In this document: positions 28,405-38,373 of the stretch, piece after piece
How positions within the stretch are numbered: the first letter of the stretch is position 1
Layout of the letters: every line of letters begins with the position of its first letter
NCBI RefSeq assembly: GCF_000006445.2
Contig: NC_006043.2
Span: 930,001 to 994,000, forward strand
Source of the DNA: Debaryomyces hansenii CBS767
Lineage: Eukaryota > Ascomycota > Pichiomycetes > Serinales > Debaryomycetaceae
DNA: 64,000 nucleotides
Direction of reading: 5' to 3'
Notes under the pieces: model-generated
What the model was told of the DNA's origin: nothing
Databases searched by the model: none
The model's input: the letters and a program-made list of their open reading frames with translations, nothing else
Made by a program: the position numbers and the translations under genes

Positions 28405-30783
28405 ATGTCGTCCAAAACCAGTTCGTCTGCCTCAAAGAAAAAGGCAACATCGACTCCAGCTTCGGAGTCATCAACAAAAAAAGTGAAAATACCGAAGAAC
28501 TATATTGTTAGGCCATCACCAAATAATTCAGCGAGGTCATCGAACAAGGTATTTATAAATAGTGAGATATTACAGGCATTGGAAATTTCAAATGGATCAA
28601 TAGTGTATATTTCAAAGGTATCTGGTGGTGAAGCAGGTGTTTTGGGAACAATTCATAGTGATAATGATATTATAGACAAGAATGTTATTGGCATATCCTC
28701 AAGCTTGAGGTGTTTAGGAGGACTTCTCCTTGGTGATCGGATCCAAATCGATAAATACCTAAGCCAGCCTGAGTACGCTACTTCCGTGGATTTACGAATC
28801 GAAAATGATCAGAATGAAAGTATCAAAATCGAGGGAAAAGTTTCTAAGGCACTTGAGAAATTATTTAATGAAATAGGTATAGTGTTTCCAGGCCTCAAGC
28901 TAACCAAAGTTAGTATACCTAATAATGAAGGAGGTAATGAAGAAGAAGATATTAAAATGAGTTGTACAATTAAGGTTATTGATGTACTGGGTAAAGAATC
29001 TTTGGAAGATTCACTCAACAAATTGTCTATAAACGAAGAGAAGGAAAGCGAGATTTGTAATTCCCTGACAGTTTCTCCCGCATATATATTTAGCAAGGGC
29101 AAAACTCAGATAAACACTTCTGTGATCAGAGAGCCTTTGCGCTCAAAGTTTCCTCAGTTACCACAGCCTGTGGGATATTCCCAAGTGGGTGGTCTTTCTA
29201 GGCCAATTGCACTCCTTCAATCCACTATTGAACTACCATTGCATAACCCAACTCTATTTTCTGATTTTGGGATTTCACCACCTAGAGGTATATTGTTGCA
29301 CGGTCCACCTGGAACTGGTAAGACCATGCTTTTGAGATGTGTTGCGAACGAAACAAATGCTCATGTTTTGACAGTGAATGGACCATCCATTGTTTCTAAA
29401 TATCTTGGAGAAACTGAAAATGCAATTAGAGATATATTTGAAGAAGCAAGGAAGTTTCAACCTTCCATAATATTTTTGGATGAAATCGATTCATTAGCCC
29501 CTAACCGGAACTCTGACGACAGTGGTGAAACTGAATCCAGAGTTGTTGCTACCTTGTTAACTATGATGGATGGAATGGGGGATACAGGAAGGATTGTAGT
29601 TGTCGGTGCTACAAATCGCCCTAATTCTATTGATCCTGCTTTAAGGCGACCAGGTAGATTCGACCAAGAGGTTGAAATTGGAATTCCTGATGTTGAGGCA
29701 AGAGGTGATATATTAATAAAACAATTTGACAAAATGGACAAGTCTAAATTTGACTTAACTAAAGAAGAAATAAACTCCATTGCATCTAAGACACATGGAT
29801 ATGTTGGTGCTGACTTGACAGCATTATGTAGAGAGTCGGTAATGAAGGCCATTAATAGAAGCCTCAAGGCTAGCATTCCACAACGTGAAATTAAATTGGA
29901 ATTAAGAGATGTCGAAGAGGCATTACCAGAAATTAGGCCATCAGCTATGCGTGAAATTTTTTTGGAAATGCCAAAGGTATATTGGTCGGATATTGGTGGC
30001 CAGGAAGAATTAAAGCAGAAGCTCACCGAAGTGGTACAATTACCGTTGGAAGCTGCAGATACGTTTAATAAGTTAGGTGTTCTGGCACCTAAAGGTGTTC
30101 TATTATATGGTCCTCCAGGTTGTTCTAAAACACTTACTGCAAAGGCCTTAGCTACCGAATCTGGATTAAATTTTTTAGCCGTTAAAGGTCCAGAAATATT
30201 TAATAAGTATGTTGGTGAATCTGAGCGTACTATAAGAGAAATTTTTAGAAAAGCTAGAGCTGCATCTCCATCCATTATATTTTTCGATGAAATAGATGCA
30301 ATTTCAGGTGATAGAGAATCATCTGGTACTTCCGCTTCTCAAAACGTTTTAACTTCGTTATTGAATGAAATCGATGGTGTCGAAGAATTGAAAGGTGTTG
30401 TCATAGTTGGAGCTACAAATAGACCTACAGAAATCGATCCTGCTTTGTTAAGACCTGGTAGATTAGATCGTCATATATATGTTTCCCCGCCAGATTATGA
30501 TGCCCGTTTACAAATTTTGACAAAGGGATGTTCCAAATTTAATTTGGACGGCCGTGAAGTCAACTTGAGTACGTTAGCAGACTTAACAAATGGTTGTTCG
30601 GGAGCGGAAGTTGCATTATTGTGTCATGAAGCAGGTTTATCAGCCGTCATGGAAGATAAACAAGCTACATGTGTAGAACAAAGGCATTTTGATCATGCAT
30701 TGAAGGGCATATCTAAAGGTATAACACAGGATATGTTAGATTATTACAAAACCTTTTCTAGTAGGAGTGGATTAAGTATTTAA
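28405..30783 (+). CDS. AFG2: AAA ATPase Afg2/Drg1, pre-60S maturation
   Basis: The 792-residue protein has an N-domain (about 30-250) and two AAA modules. AAA1 has GPPGTGKT at 300-307 and Walker B IIFLDEID ending at 362. AAA2 has the unusual Walker A GPPGCSKT at 569-576, a signature of the Afg2/SPATA5 branch, and IIFFDEID. It extracts Rlp24 from pre-60S particles that have reached the cytoplasm, upstream of Rei1, also encoded in this window. Codon 560 is CTG in 'KLGV-x-APKG'; relatives usually have a polar residue there, which supports CTG being read as serine. Length matches S. cerevisiae Afg2 (780). Confidence 0.96.
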   Translation: MSSKTSSSASKKKATSTPASESSTKKVKIPKNYIVRPSPNNSARSSNKVFINSEILQALEISNGSIVYISKVSGGEAGVLGTIHSDNDIIDKNVIGISSSLRCLGGLLLGDRIQIDKYLSQPEYATSVDLRIENDQNESIKIEGKVSKALEKLFNEIGIVFPGLKLTKVSIPNNEGGNEEEDIKMSCTIKVIDVLGKESLEDSLNKLSINEEKESEICNSLTVSPAYIFSKGKTQINTSVIREPLRSKFPQLPQPVGYSQVGGLSRPIALLQSTIELPLHNPTLFSDFGISPPRGILLHGPPGTGKTMLLRCVANETNAHVLTVNGPSIVSKYLGETENAIRDIFEEARKFQPSIIFLDEIDSLAPNRNSDDSGETESRVVATLLTMMDGMGDTGRIVVVGATNRPNSIDPALRRPGRFDQEVEIGIPDVEARGDILIKQFDKMDKSKFDLTKEEINSIASKTHGYVGADLTALCRESVMKAINRSLKASIPQREIKLELRDVEEALPEIRPSAMREIFLEMPKVYWSDIGGQEELKQKLTEVVQLPLEAADTFNKLGVLAPKGVLLYGPPGCSKTLTAKALATESGLNFLAVKGPEIFNKYVGESERTIREIFRKARAASPSIIFFDEIDAISGDRESSGTSASQNVLTSLLNEIDGVEELKGVVIVGATNRPTEIDPALLRPGRLDRHIYVSPPDYDARLQILTKGCSKFNLDGREVNLSTLADLTNGCSGAEVALLCHEAGLSAVMEDKQATCVEQRHFDHALKGISKGITQDMLDYYKTFSSRSGLSI

Positions 30784-30835
30784 TATATGTATATATTAGA
30801 TTTATAAATACAAAAGAAATGTAATAATTAAATAA

Positions 30836-31813
30836 TTAAGTCTGTTTACAACCCTCTTCTAATCCTTTTTCAAGGTCTGGTGGTAAGTCCTTATCGTTAA
30901 AGTCTAATCCATTACCTCCAAGTGCACCACCTCCCATGCCACCGAATCCTGGGAAGTCACCTGAATCTCCAACAAGTTCAGTTGGTGGTTGTCCTAATTC
31001 TTGTAAAGATTCTAACAAACTATTCACTTTCTCTCTCTTCTCTTTGTCTTCATCATCGTAATCTGTTGCCTCGAAAATAGCCAAAATCTCTCCAGAAATT
31101 TCGTATTGCTTAGTGTAATTAGCATGTTCTTCCTCGGAAATCTTACCCTTTTTCTCTTTCAAGTAATCAGGGAATTTCGAGTGAAGGTCTTTTATTGGCT
31201 CGCACAACACTTCCCTCGATGATAATTGTTCAAGCATATCAACCAATAACTTCGACATATCCAAATCTCCATCCCCTCCAGCTCCCGGGCCTCCAAGTCC
31301 CGCAAGCAATTGTGTCAACATATCTTCTGGCTTACCACTAGATTGGTCGTTCTTTATTTGTTCGTCAATGGTATCGCCTGATTTCTTCAATCTTTCCATC
31401 GTTTCCTTCATAACGTTATCAAAATTTTGTGGTTGTGAAGCAGCAGCCGCTTCCTCCTTATGATCCTCGTCAAATTGCTTAACCAATTGCTCAAATTGCA
31501 CCTTGGTTTCTGGGTCTTCTATATTTAAATCCTTAACCAAATCTTCAATTCTAGTCTTAAATTCGTCATTAAGAGGCTCATCAGCTGAAGTCTTCACCTC
31601 TTCCTTTTCTTGAGTCTCAGTACCAACCGCCGATCCTGGTGGCTTATTCAAAACATCGTCAGCGAAATCATCTAATAAATCGTCCAAATCGTCCAAATCA
31701 TCTTCGTCGCCGGCATTAGTCGATGTGGGGACTGCCTGCTTGGCTTGACCAGTACTCTGATCCCTTTTTTCGTTACTCTTCACACTATCCTTATTTTCGC
31801 TACTCAAAGACAT
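30836..31813 (-). CDS. PEX19: Peroxisomal membrane-protein receptor Pex19
   Basis: The 325-residue acidic protein has the Pex19 layout: a disordered N-terminus with DDLDDLDDLLDDFADDVL (Pex3-binding helix region), a helical C-terminal half that binds membrane-protein targeting signals ('LLVDMLEQLSSREVLCEPIKDLHSKFPDYL'), and a C-terminal CaaX box CKQT at 322-325 for farnesylation. It shuttles newly made peroxisomal membrane proteins from cytosol to Pex3. It is transcribed divergently from UBC9, as in S. cerevisiae (YDL065C/YDL064W). Confidence 0.95.
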   Translation of the reverse strand: MSLSSENKDSVKSNEKRDQSTGQAKQAVPTSTNAGDEDDLDDLDDLLDDFADDVLNKPPGSAVGTETQEKEEVKTSADEPLNDEFKTRIEDLVKDLNIEDPETKVQFEQLVKQFDEDHKEEAAAASQPQNFDNVMKETMERLKKSGDTIDEQIKNDQSSGKPEDMLTQLLAGLGGPGAGGDGDLDMSKLLVDMLEQLSSREVLCEPIKDLHSKFPDYLKEKKGKISEEEHANYTKQYEISGEILAIFEATDYDDEDKEKREKVNSLLESLQELGQPPTELVGDSGDFPGFGGMGGGALGGNGLDFNDKDLPPDLEKGLEEGCKQT

Positions 31814-32389
31814 CCCTGATATACTATTGACTGTATTGTTTTTAAGAAGAGTGTTAATCTATGACTAAAACAGTGTGTGTTCGCTCGTCTTTTCATACTC
31901 GGTTCAGAGATTTTACATGTGGGGGAAATTGCCTATAAAATTAAATGACCCGCTTAAAAATGGCAGATGATTTATAGAGCCATTCGTTACTTCCAAACGG
32001 CAAATTTTGAAAAATATTCTCCTTATTGGTCCTTTGAAAGTCAGCGGAACCTGTCGTATTGATTTTGTACTTTTCATGGAAACAGTATGGCGTATGTCTA
32101 ACTGTCAATCTTCGAGTCGTAACCATACATCTGATGCTTATGAAAAATTTAAGCAGAACTAAAACTAATCTTTAACAGAACAGTGAATCTTCAATGTGTC
32201 ATCTCCATGACACTGTTCTGTAATAGGGTGATATATAATATTTTGCATTCATCGGAATCAGTGTATAGTGGTTGGTTTATGTAGCGGTCGTGTGCGACCG
32301 GGCAATATAAATGTCAAGACGTAATTTTTCATCACTAATTACAATACCGATAACGATATAGTATCATAGATATTGACTGAATCATTAAC
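31814..32389. promoter_or_regulatory. Divergent PEX19/UBC9 promoter with nested inverted repeats
   Basis: This 576-bp region lies between two outward-facing genes. A perfect 11-bp inverted repeat (ACAGAACAGTG at 32175-32185, CACTGTTCTGT at 32211-32221) encloses an inner one, GTGTCAT at 32196-32202 and ATGACAC at 32207-32213. The inner and outer right arms overlap, so the two pairings are alternatives. No ORF with coding character is present. Confidence 0.55.
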
Positions 32390-32866
32390 ATGTCGCTTTG
32401 TAAAACTCGTTTGCAAGAGGAAAGAAAGCAGTGGAGAAAGGACCATCCATTTGGGTTCTATGCGAAGCCTTCGAAGGCAGCTGATGGGTCATTGGACTTG
32501 ACACAATGGACCGCTGGAATACCAGGTAGATCAAACACTTTGTGGCAGGGAGCTACATATCCAATAACTATATCATTTCCAGAAGAATATCCTTCGAAGC
32601 CACCCAAGATTAAGTTTCCTACTGGTTTTTACCACCCAAATGTATACCCAAGTGGTACGATATGCTTATCTATCTTGAACGAAGAACAGGACTGGAGACC
32701 GGCGATCACTATTAAGCAAGTCGTGATGGGTATCCAGGAATTATTGGATAGTCCAAATCCAGACTCGCCTGCACAAGAGCCAGCTTGGAAGGCATTTAGT
32801 AAGGATCTTGCTACGTATGAAAAGAAAGTCAAAGAACAGGCCAAGCGATACGCAACAGCGTCATAA
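32390..32866 (+). CDS. UBC9: SUMO-conjugating E2 enzyme Ubc9
   Basis: The 158-residue E2 opens [20 protein letters not shown], a Ubc9-specific N-terminal helix that contacts SUMO. It contains the HPN motif ([17 protein letters not shown]) with catalytic Cys92, and Ubc9-type residues around it. Length equals S. cerevisiae Ubc9 (157). It transfers Smt3/SUMO to lysines and is essential in yeast. As I recall, the S. cerevisiae gene carries an intron near the start codon; here the frame is uninterrupted, so the intron is absent. Confidence 0.97.
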   Translation: MSLCKTRLQEERKQWRKDHPFGFYAKPSKAADGSLDLTQWTAGIPGRSNTLWQGATYPITISFPEEYPSKPPKIKFPTGFYHPNVYPSGTICLSILNEEQDWRPAITIKQVVMGIQELLDSPNPDSPAQEPAWKAFSKDLATYEKKVKEQAKRYATAS

Positions 32867-33117
32867 AGCTTACGATAAATTAAGTCAAATACGCCACCCC
32901 AGCTTATAAACGGTGTAGATGATGTTGTATTCTACGATCAATTTTGATATTGTAATTTTAATAATATATAAGACATATATCTGTAATCAGTCCTTTCGAA
33001 CTTGCAGCAGGGATTGTGAATAAAATAAGCGTTAAATATAATGAAAATATGTAGAAATGAACAAAAAAACATAACATGATACGACGGGCGGACCGTTTAC
33101 AATAAAGGTCTTATGCC

Positions 33118-34503
33118 TTATTGTTGCATACTGTTTCGAACGCATTCACTGTCTTTGATGAGATCTCTGCTTTTAATGGTAGAACCGGTCGCAAGCTCGC
33201 CCAACTGCGATGTTCCTTTCTCTTTGTAGGTACTTACTGCTGGAATATCCGCTTTAATTCTACTGACTAATGTTTGGTATGCTCCTGGTTCTATCTTAAT
33301 TAACGTATGCAAAGGAATCGACATCCATGGAGATTCTTCTTGTGGGACATTCATGAAGTACGCATATAAGCATCTCAAGACTGCCTGGTGAGTAATAATC
33401 AAAATGTTTTCTTGTCTTTCTAATTCCATAATAATTGGTTCCAACCTGATTACGATATCACGGTACGATTCACCACCTCTGTAACGATATTCGTACTTAT
33501 TGTCATCTCTCGCCTTAAAATCCTCCGGAAACTTTTGTTCGATTTCTTCATAAGTCATGCCATCACACTCACCAGCATCTAATTCATCCAAAGCCTTCCA
33601 TTGTAATTTTTTCTTGTATGGCAAAAATGATGCTGTTTGTTGTGTTCTTTGTAAAGTTGAAGTCCAAACTGTAAGATTAGTATGCTTGTTCTCTTCCCCA
33701 AAAGACTTGAGAACTAACTCGGGTAACTTCTTAGCATAACGCCTTCCTCTCTCAGAAAGATTTGCATCACCACCGATTTGCCCAGTTAAATTAAATTCAG
33801 ATTCACCGTGTCTTGAAAGCCAAATACACCTGGGTTTAATATGCAAGTTCATAACGTAATAGACAATGCGACTTTCCAAATAACTCTCAATCTTATTGAG
33901 AATCACTTGCGAATTGACGTTCACTAATTTGATAAAGGTGAGATCACTGTCTGTATCCCTGTCCATTGTTTCATATATATCCTCATAATATTTGATTCTC
34001 TGCAAAAAATCCTTAGTTGCATAGTCTTCATCCTTATTCACATAATCGGTTGATGTGGTCTTGACATCAGCAATATTCTGCAAGACCAAATCCTTATCAT
34101 CACACCAACTCTCCAAAAACATTGGTTCTATGTAGTTTTCACGGCATAGTTTCAAAATCTTGTCCCTTCTAGCCCTTGTTGAGTTAGTTGCGTCCAAAAT
34201 ACCAACAACCCCGTTGTCCTCGGTAAACCAATTCATCATGTCCTTCATCGCCGAATTTAACGCCTCCTCTCTGTATTTCAACCCCTTCTCATTGTGTGGA
34301 TCAAAGAATTCTGCCGTTGTACTTTCGCATGGCACGAGCTTCCGCCTGTATGTTCCAACATTGAAGCATTTAGATTTGATGGAGAGCCACGAAAGATATC
34401 TCACGATCTTCTGAGCAATTAATGATTTTCCCCGGGCTGGCAATCCAACCATAACCACACAGACTCTAACATTTTCAACATGTGAAATTGAATATACTGG
34501 CAT
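33118..34503 (-). CDS. FBP26: Fructose-2,6-bisphosphatase / 6-phosphofructo-2-kinase family (Fbp26)
   Basis: The 461-residue protein joins an N-terminal kinase-like domain (Walker A GLPARGKS, 20-27) to a phosphoglycerate-mutase-type phosphatase domain. In the latter the RHGE motif (Arg231-His232-Gly-Glu) carries the phospho-accepting histidine, and THQAVLRCLYAY provides the second catalytic histidine. The intact histidine and the short length match yeast Fbp26 (452) rather than Pfk26/27, which are longer and lack phosphatase activity. It hydrolyses fructose-2,6-bisphosphate, tuning glycolysis versus gluconeogenesis. Whether the kinase half is active cannot be judged from sequence. Confidence 0.93.
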   Translation of the reverse strand: MPVYSISHVENVRVCVVMVGLPARGKSLIAQKIVRYLSWLSIKSKCFNVGTYRRKLVPCESTTAEFFDPHNEKGLKYREEALNSAMKDMMNWFTEDNGVVGILDATNSTRARRDKILKLCRENYIEPMFLESWCDDKDLVLQNIADVKTTSTDYVNKDEDYATKDFLQRIKYYEDIYETMDRDTDSDLTFIKLVNVNSQVILNKIESYLESRIVYYVMNLHIKPRCIWLSRHGESEFNLTGQIGGDANLSERGRRYAKKLPELVLKSFGEENKHTNLTVWTSTLQRTQQTASFLPYKKKLQWKALDELDAGECDGMTYEEIEQKFPEDFKARDDNKYEYRYRGGESYRDIVIRLEPIIMELERQENILIITHQAVLRCLYAYFMNVPQEESPWMSIPLHTLIKIEPGAYQTLVSRIKADIPAVSTYKEKGTSQLGELATGSTIKSRDLIKDSECVRNSMQQ

Positions 34504-34782
34504 CCTTAATTCTGTATTAAAACTTCAATTTATCAAATAAATCAAATTATATCCACCAAATTTTATTAATCTCTTTAAACGTGGAGACAATCTTTAATAA
34601 CCGTATTCTGTTAGCGTCAACACTTATTTGCTAAATGTTTCTTGTTTTGTTTACTATTTAATCTGATTCGATATTAATCATCAGCTTTAGTTTACTGTTT
34701 GATGCAATTCAATAAATAATTTGTTGATAGAAAGAGAAATTGAAGACTAATCTTCAGCAGTATGAAAAATCAGTGACAAACT

Positions 34783-37359
34783 ATGAAATGTCGTGTGATG
34801 TCGTTAACACAAAACATCACGAAATTCAGTATTAAAGGTAGTAAGTTTATCATAGATAGGCAAATATACGTAAAGACTATAAAGATGCCTATGAAAAACC
34901 TCTTAAATAGGACAACGAAGTCTGAATATAAGGAAAGAGATACGCCAGATGCAGAAGAAAGAGCGGTTTTAGACATAAAACCGGTTACCTCATCCACTAT
35001 GAGTACATCAACAGAGGAATCGCAGGACTCTATTCATCAGTTGCGACCAATGTTCAGCTCGCCGTTAGCGAAAGCAGAAGACGAAACCAAAAGTAATAGC
35101 CAGAAGTTTAATTTCATGCATGATACGAATTTGAATTTGAATCCATCGATCCTGAACACGAACCTGGCACCTTCAGTGATGACAAAGGACTCAGAATACA
35201 TGGTAAATTCCATGTATTCGGATAGTAAGAAGACGTATTCGACTAAGCAATCGTCATATTTAACACAGAATAGTCAGAAGAAGACAGGGGCTTCATCCGC
35301 GGCTAGAAACCTCGAATATGGACAACCGTTACAAATTTTGAATATTGCAGAAGAATCGAGTGAAAACCCGGATATTAAGGGCACTGTCGTTGATAAGCTT
35401 CATGAGTTATACGAGGATGTCTTGTTTATTATGAATCAGTACAACAACTCGTCAATCAATTTGTCTACGACTGTGATCAACACGATAGATTGTTTTAAGA
35501 AGTTTGTTTCGTTTGCTGAAAGCTTTGGTTCGGACTCTGAATCTTGGGACATCACAACTTTCAACAATGGGGATATGAGAAGGATCATGAAAATTTATTT
35601 ACATTTCTATGATAATCTATTGGCAAGTGACGTTTACATAAAGTTGAAGTTGTTATTAGTTAAGAACTTCAATGATTTTGCCACAACGCTTAATAGTAGG
35701 GATAAGCCGGCGAATAAACCAATGCAAAACATGGTGAAGCCCCAAAATTATGCTATCGGTATTGATCCTGATAAATCATTACCCAATGAAGACTTGATAG
35801 AGAAGATTATGAAGAAAATTGCTTCTACATCAATCTCAGTAAAGGAGCAAAACGGATCCTTTATTGCACCAATTGCCCGTGGGATAAGTAATGATTTAAA
35901 TATTCTTTGTTTGTATTTTGGATATCCAAATCCAACGGACCTGCACTCAAAATTAATTCAAAGTTTGCATGGTTTATATGACGATATACATGTGGTCGTT
36001 ATGAAAAATCAGATAGAATTAGCATCCATTATGGCAGAGTCCGCAAGCATTCCGTTTCCAAATTATAATGCATCAGAATCGGTACTCCCTTCAACACAAG
36101 TGGAGAATGTTGTCCGTAAATTCAAATTGCCATTCCGTAACCCTACTGATAGTTCACGTCCACCAATCTCACTTTCATTATCAGTCGAGAATGCATCAAG
36201 GCTTTCAGGTACTATGGGTGGTTATATTTATCCTCAAATTGACTTGGAGAAACAGCCACACTTAGAATCCTACACAAACTCAAAATTTGCTATTTCCTGT
36301 GGACATGTTTGTCTTGATAATAACGATGAAGACGTTAACTATCCTCATGTATCGGCACCACTGGCAGTATTAATATCCTTGTATAAGAAAGCTTTATGGA
36401 CACAATATCAAAAGTTTTCTCAACAAGGCAATAATGTTTCTACGATGGAAGAAAGGATTGCATATGGTTCAGTGTTGAAAAATTTGGATAAAGTGTTCCC
36501 ATTGAAGAAAGTCAAAGTGCCATATTCCAGCAAAAGAGAAGGACATGAGATCAGAAATTTACCAGAGCATAGGTTTGGTCAAATCATTTGGGGTGAAAGA
36601 ACATTAATAAATCTGAAAGGAAGTGATAAGGCAAGTCAAGATGTAGAAAATAAATTATCGGATTTAGCGATAATCAAGGTTAATAAGAATTTAAAATGTG
36701 ACCAGAACTTCTTAGGAGATGATATCGCGTTCAACGAGTATGACCCTGCATTAATGTTTGATAATCTTTATGTCAGGAAAGTGATTAACCTTGAGAGGGA
36801 GTCTAAGGAACTAAACATAAATGAAGTAGACTCAGTTGCATCAGCTAATTCAAATTATAGTGGATTGTCAATTTTTAAATATGGATCGACAACAAAATTC
36901 ACAAGAGGAAATTTAAATGGAATTAAGTTGGTATATTGGTTAGATGGCGCAATACACTCTTCTGAATTTGTAATAAACTCAGTAGAGAGTAATACTGCTT
37001 TTGCCGCGGGCGGTGATAGTGGTTCGTGGATCTTAACGAAATTGGAGGATTGTACATCTGAATCGAATTCAAAGGGTCTCGGTGTGCTTGGAATGTTGCA
37101 TTCGTATGACGGCGAGCATAAGCAATTCGGTTTATTCACACCGATGTGTGAGATTTTGGAAAGACTTGAAACGGTGACAAATATTAAATGGGGTGTTGTT
37201 GGGGTACCACAAAAGGATGAACGTATTTCTGGCCATGAAGTTTATTCAGGGCTGTCCGCTACCGACAGTGATAGTGATAATTCTGATTCAGTTGATGATA
37301 CCGAGTATGAGAGTGGAGCAGAAGAATTGGAAGGTGCATGCCCACCGGAAATCGATTGA
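34783..37359 (+). CDS. SSY5: SPS-sensor endoprotease Ssy5
   Basis: The 858-residue protein has a long N-terminal prodomain and a C-terminal chymotrypsin-like domain. The catalytic serine lies in GGDSGSW (Ser746) and a histidine in SCGHVC (His508), typical of Ssy5. In the plasma-membrane SPS sensor, Ssy5 cleaves the N-termini of Stp1/Stp2 when amino acids are present outside, inducing permease genes. Several in-frame methionines exist near the start. 34783 is the first, while 34798 and 34885 are alternatives. Length exceeds S. cerevisiae Ssy5 (699), mainly in the low-complexity N-terminus and acidic C-terminal tail. Confidence 0.93.
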   Translation: MKCRVMSLTQNITKFSIKGSKFIIDRQIYVKTIKMPMKNLLNRTTKSEYKERDTPDAEERAVLDIKPVTSSTMSTSTEESQDSIHQLRPMFSSPLAKAEDETKSNSQKFNFMHDTNLNLNPSILNTNLAPSVMTKDSEYMVNSMYSDSKKTYSTKQSSYLTQNSQKKTGASSAARNLEYGQPLQILNIAEESSENPDIKGTVVDKLHELYEDVLFIMNQYNNSSINLSTTVINTIDCFKKFVSFAESFGSDSESWDITTFNNGDMRRIMKIYLHFYDNLLASDVYIKLKLLLVKNFNDFATTLNSRDKPANKPMQNMVKPQNYAIGIDPDKSLPNEDLIEKIMKKIASTSISVKEQNGSFIAPIARGISNDLNILCLYFGYPNPTDLHSKLIQSLHGLYDDIHVVVMKNQIELASIMAESASIPFPNYNASESVLPSTQVENVVRKFKLPFRNPTDSSRPPISLSLSVENASRLSGTMGGYIYPQIDLEKQPHLESYTNSKFAISCGHVCLDNNDEDVNYPHVSAPLAVLISLYKKALWTQYQKFSQQGNNVSTMEERIAYGSVLKNLDKVFPLKKVKVPYSSKREGHEIRNLPEHRFGQIIWGERTLINLKGSDKASQDVENKLSDLAIIKVNKNLKCDQNFLGDDIAFNEYDPALMFDNLYVRKVINLERESKELNINEVDSVASANSNYSGLSIFKYGSTTKFTRGNLNGIKLVYWLDGAIHSSEFVINSVESNTAFAAGGDSGSWILTKLEDCTSESNSKGLGVLGMLHSYDGEHKQFGLFTPMCEILERLETVTNIKWGVVGVPQKDERISGHEVYSGLSATDSDSDNSDSVDDTEYESGAEELEGACPPEID

Positions 37360-37632
37360 TATTACGTATAGAAAATATTAAACAAATAAAACGACTGTTT
37401 ATGGATTTGGTGTAGAAACTTTACTTGTTATCGACATTATGATTTATATTCTGTTTATTGAATTGCGACCTATTAAAGAATATATAAAGTTACAATCGAA
37501 AAGAAAGAAATAAGCAACGAAGTATGGAAATAAGCGACGAAGAACTATTGACGAATTTAAATATAATTTACCAAAAGATTTATGGGTTTCTAAAACCTTC
37601 GAAATAATGCAATTCCAAGAGTATTTTTAAAA

Positions 37633-38373
37633 TCAGAATAAGACTGCAGCAATTGCAACTATTCCTGCAAGTACACCGGCTATATTCTTTGGTGCTGAAC
37701 CTTCAGAAACTGTAGGAATCGAAGAAACTGATGATGGACCTGGGGTGGTGGTTGGTTCTTGAGTTTTAGTACATTCATGGCACGTTTCGGTTGTGTAAGT
37801 TGTAGGCACGAGACATGAGCCGGTAACAGTCAAGGTGGTGGCCTCAGGAACTGTCACGGTGTGTGGGAGACAAACGTTACTACGACATGTAGTCACGGTC
37901 ACAGTAGTTGGATATGGACAGAAGGTAACAAAATCAGTGACGGTAACAGATCCAGTAACGGTAGTGGTGGTGTTAGGATAGAATGTGGGTGGTGGATTAG
38001 GTGTTGGGAAGCTTGAAACGGAAAGTGTTGGAAGTGTAGCATTGACGGTGATTGAAACTGATGGTATAGTACCTGAACTAGTTGGATCATCGATTGTGAT
38101 GGTTCCAGAAGGAAGTTCACTAGTAGGGTCATCAAGAGTAATTGTGCCAGTTGGAGGAATTGGGTCATCCAGGGTAATGGTTCCAGAAGGAAGTTCACTA
38201 GTAGGGTCATCAAGAGTAATAGTGCCAGTTGGAGGAATTGGGTCATCGAGGGTAATGGTTCCAGAAACATCTGGTGCCCCTGGGGTAGGCTCCCCAGGTG
38301 CGACTGGATCAGCTGGTGCTGCGCTTGTGGCTGCAGCTAAAGCAACGATAGATAAAATGGTAGAAATTCTCAT
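37633..38373 (-). CDS. GPI-anchored cell-wall protein with TITLDDP repeats
   Basis: The 246-residue protein has a signal peptide (MRISTILSIVALAAATSAAP), then four to five copies of an (S/T)GTIT(L/I)DDP unit alternating with IPPT and TSELPS linkers. The 26-residue super-repeat corresponds to a 78-bp DNA repeat. The second half is Thr/Val-rich (TVTGSVTVTDFVTFCPYPTT) with eight or so cysteines in pairs, including a TTETCHECTKT motif common in yeast wall proteins. It ends in a Ser-rich linker and a hydrophobic tail (IAGVLAGIVAIAAVLF) that would be replaced by a GPI anchor. Expected location is plasma membrane and wall. I cannot name an orthologue. Confidence 0.85.
   Translation of the reverse strand: MRISTILSIVALAAATSAAPADPVAPGEPTPGAPDVSGTITLDDPIPPTGTITLDDPTSELPSGTITLDDPIPPTGTITLDDPTSELPSGTITIDDPTSSGTIPSVSITVNATLPTLSVSSFPTPNPPPTFYPNTTTTVTGSVTVTDFVTFCPYPTTVTVTTCRSNVCLPHTVTVPEATTLTVTGSCLVPTTYTTETCHECTKTQEPTTTPGPSSVSSIPTVSEGSAPKNIAGVLAGIVAIAAVLF
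38100..38255. repeat. 78-bp tandem repeat, two near-identical copies
   Basis: The segment beginning GGTTCCAGAAGGAAGTTCAC at 38101 recurs at 38179, giving a period of 78 bp with almost no differences. It lies inside the GPI-protein gene and encodes its two 26-residue super-repeats. A partial third copy follows. In-frame repeats of this type expand and contract easily. Confidence 0.8.

Noticed and set aside
32390..32866. Possible intron in UBC9, by analogy with S. cerevisiae
   Set aside because: The frame is continuous from the family-typical N-terminus with no donor or branch site, so the gene is intronless here.
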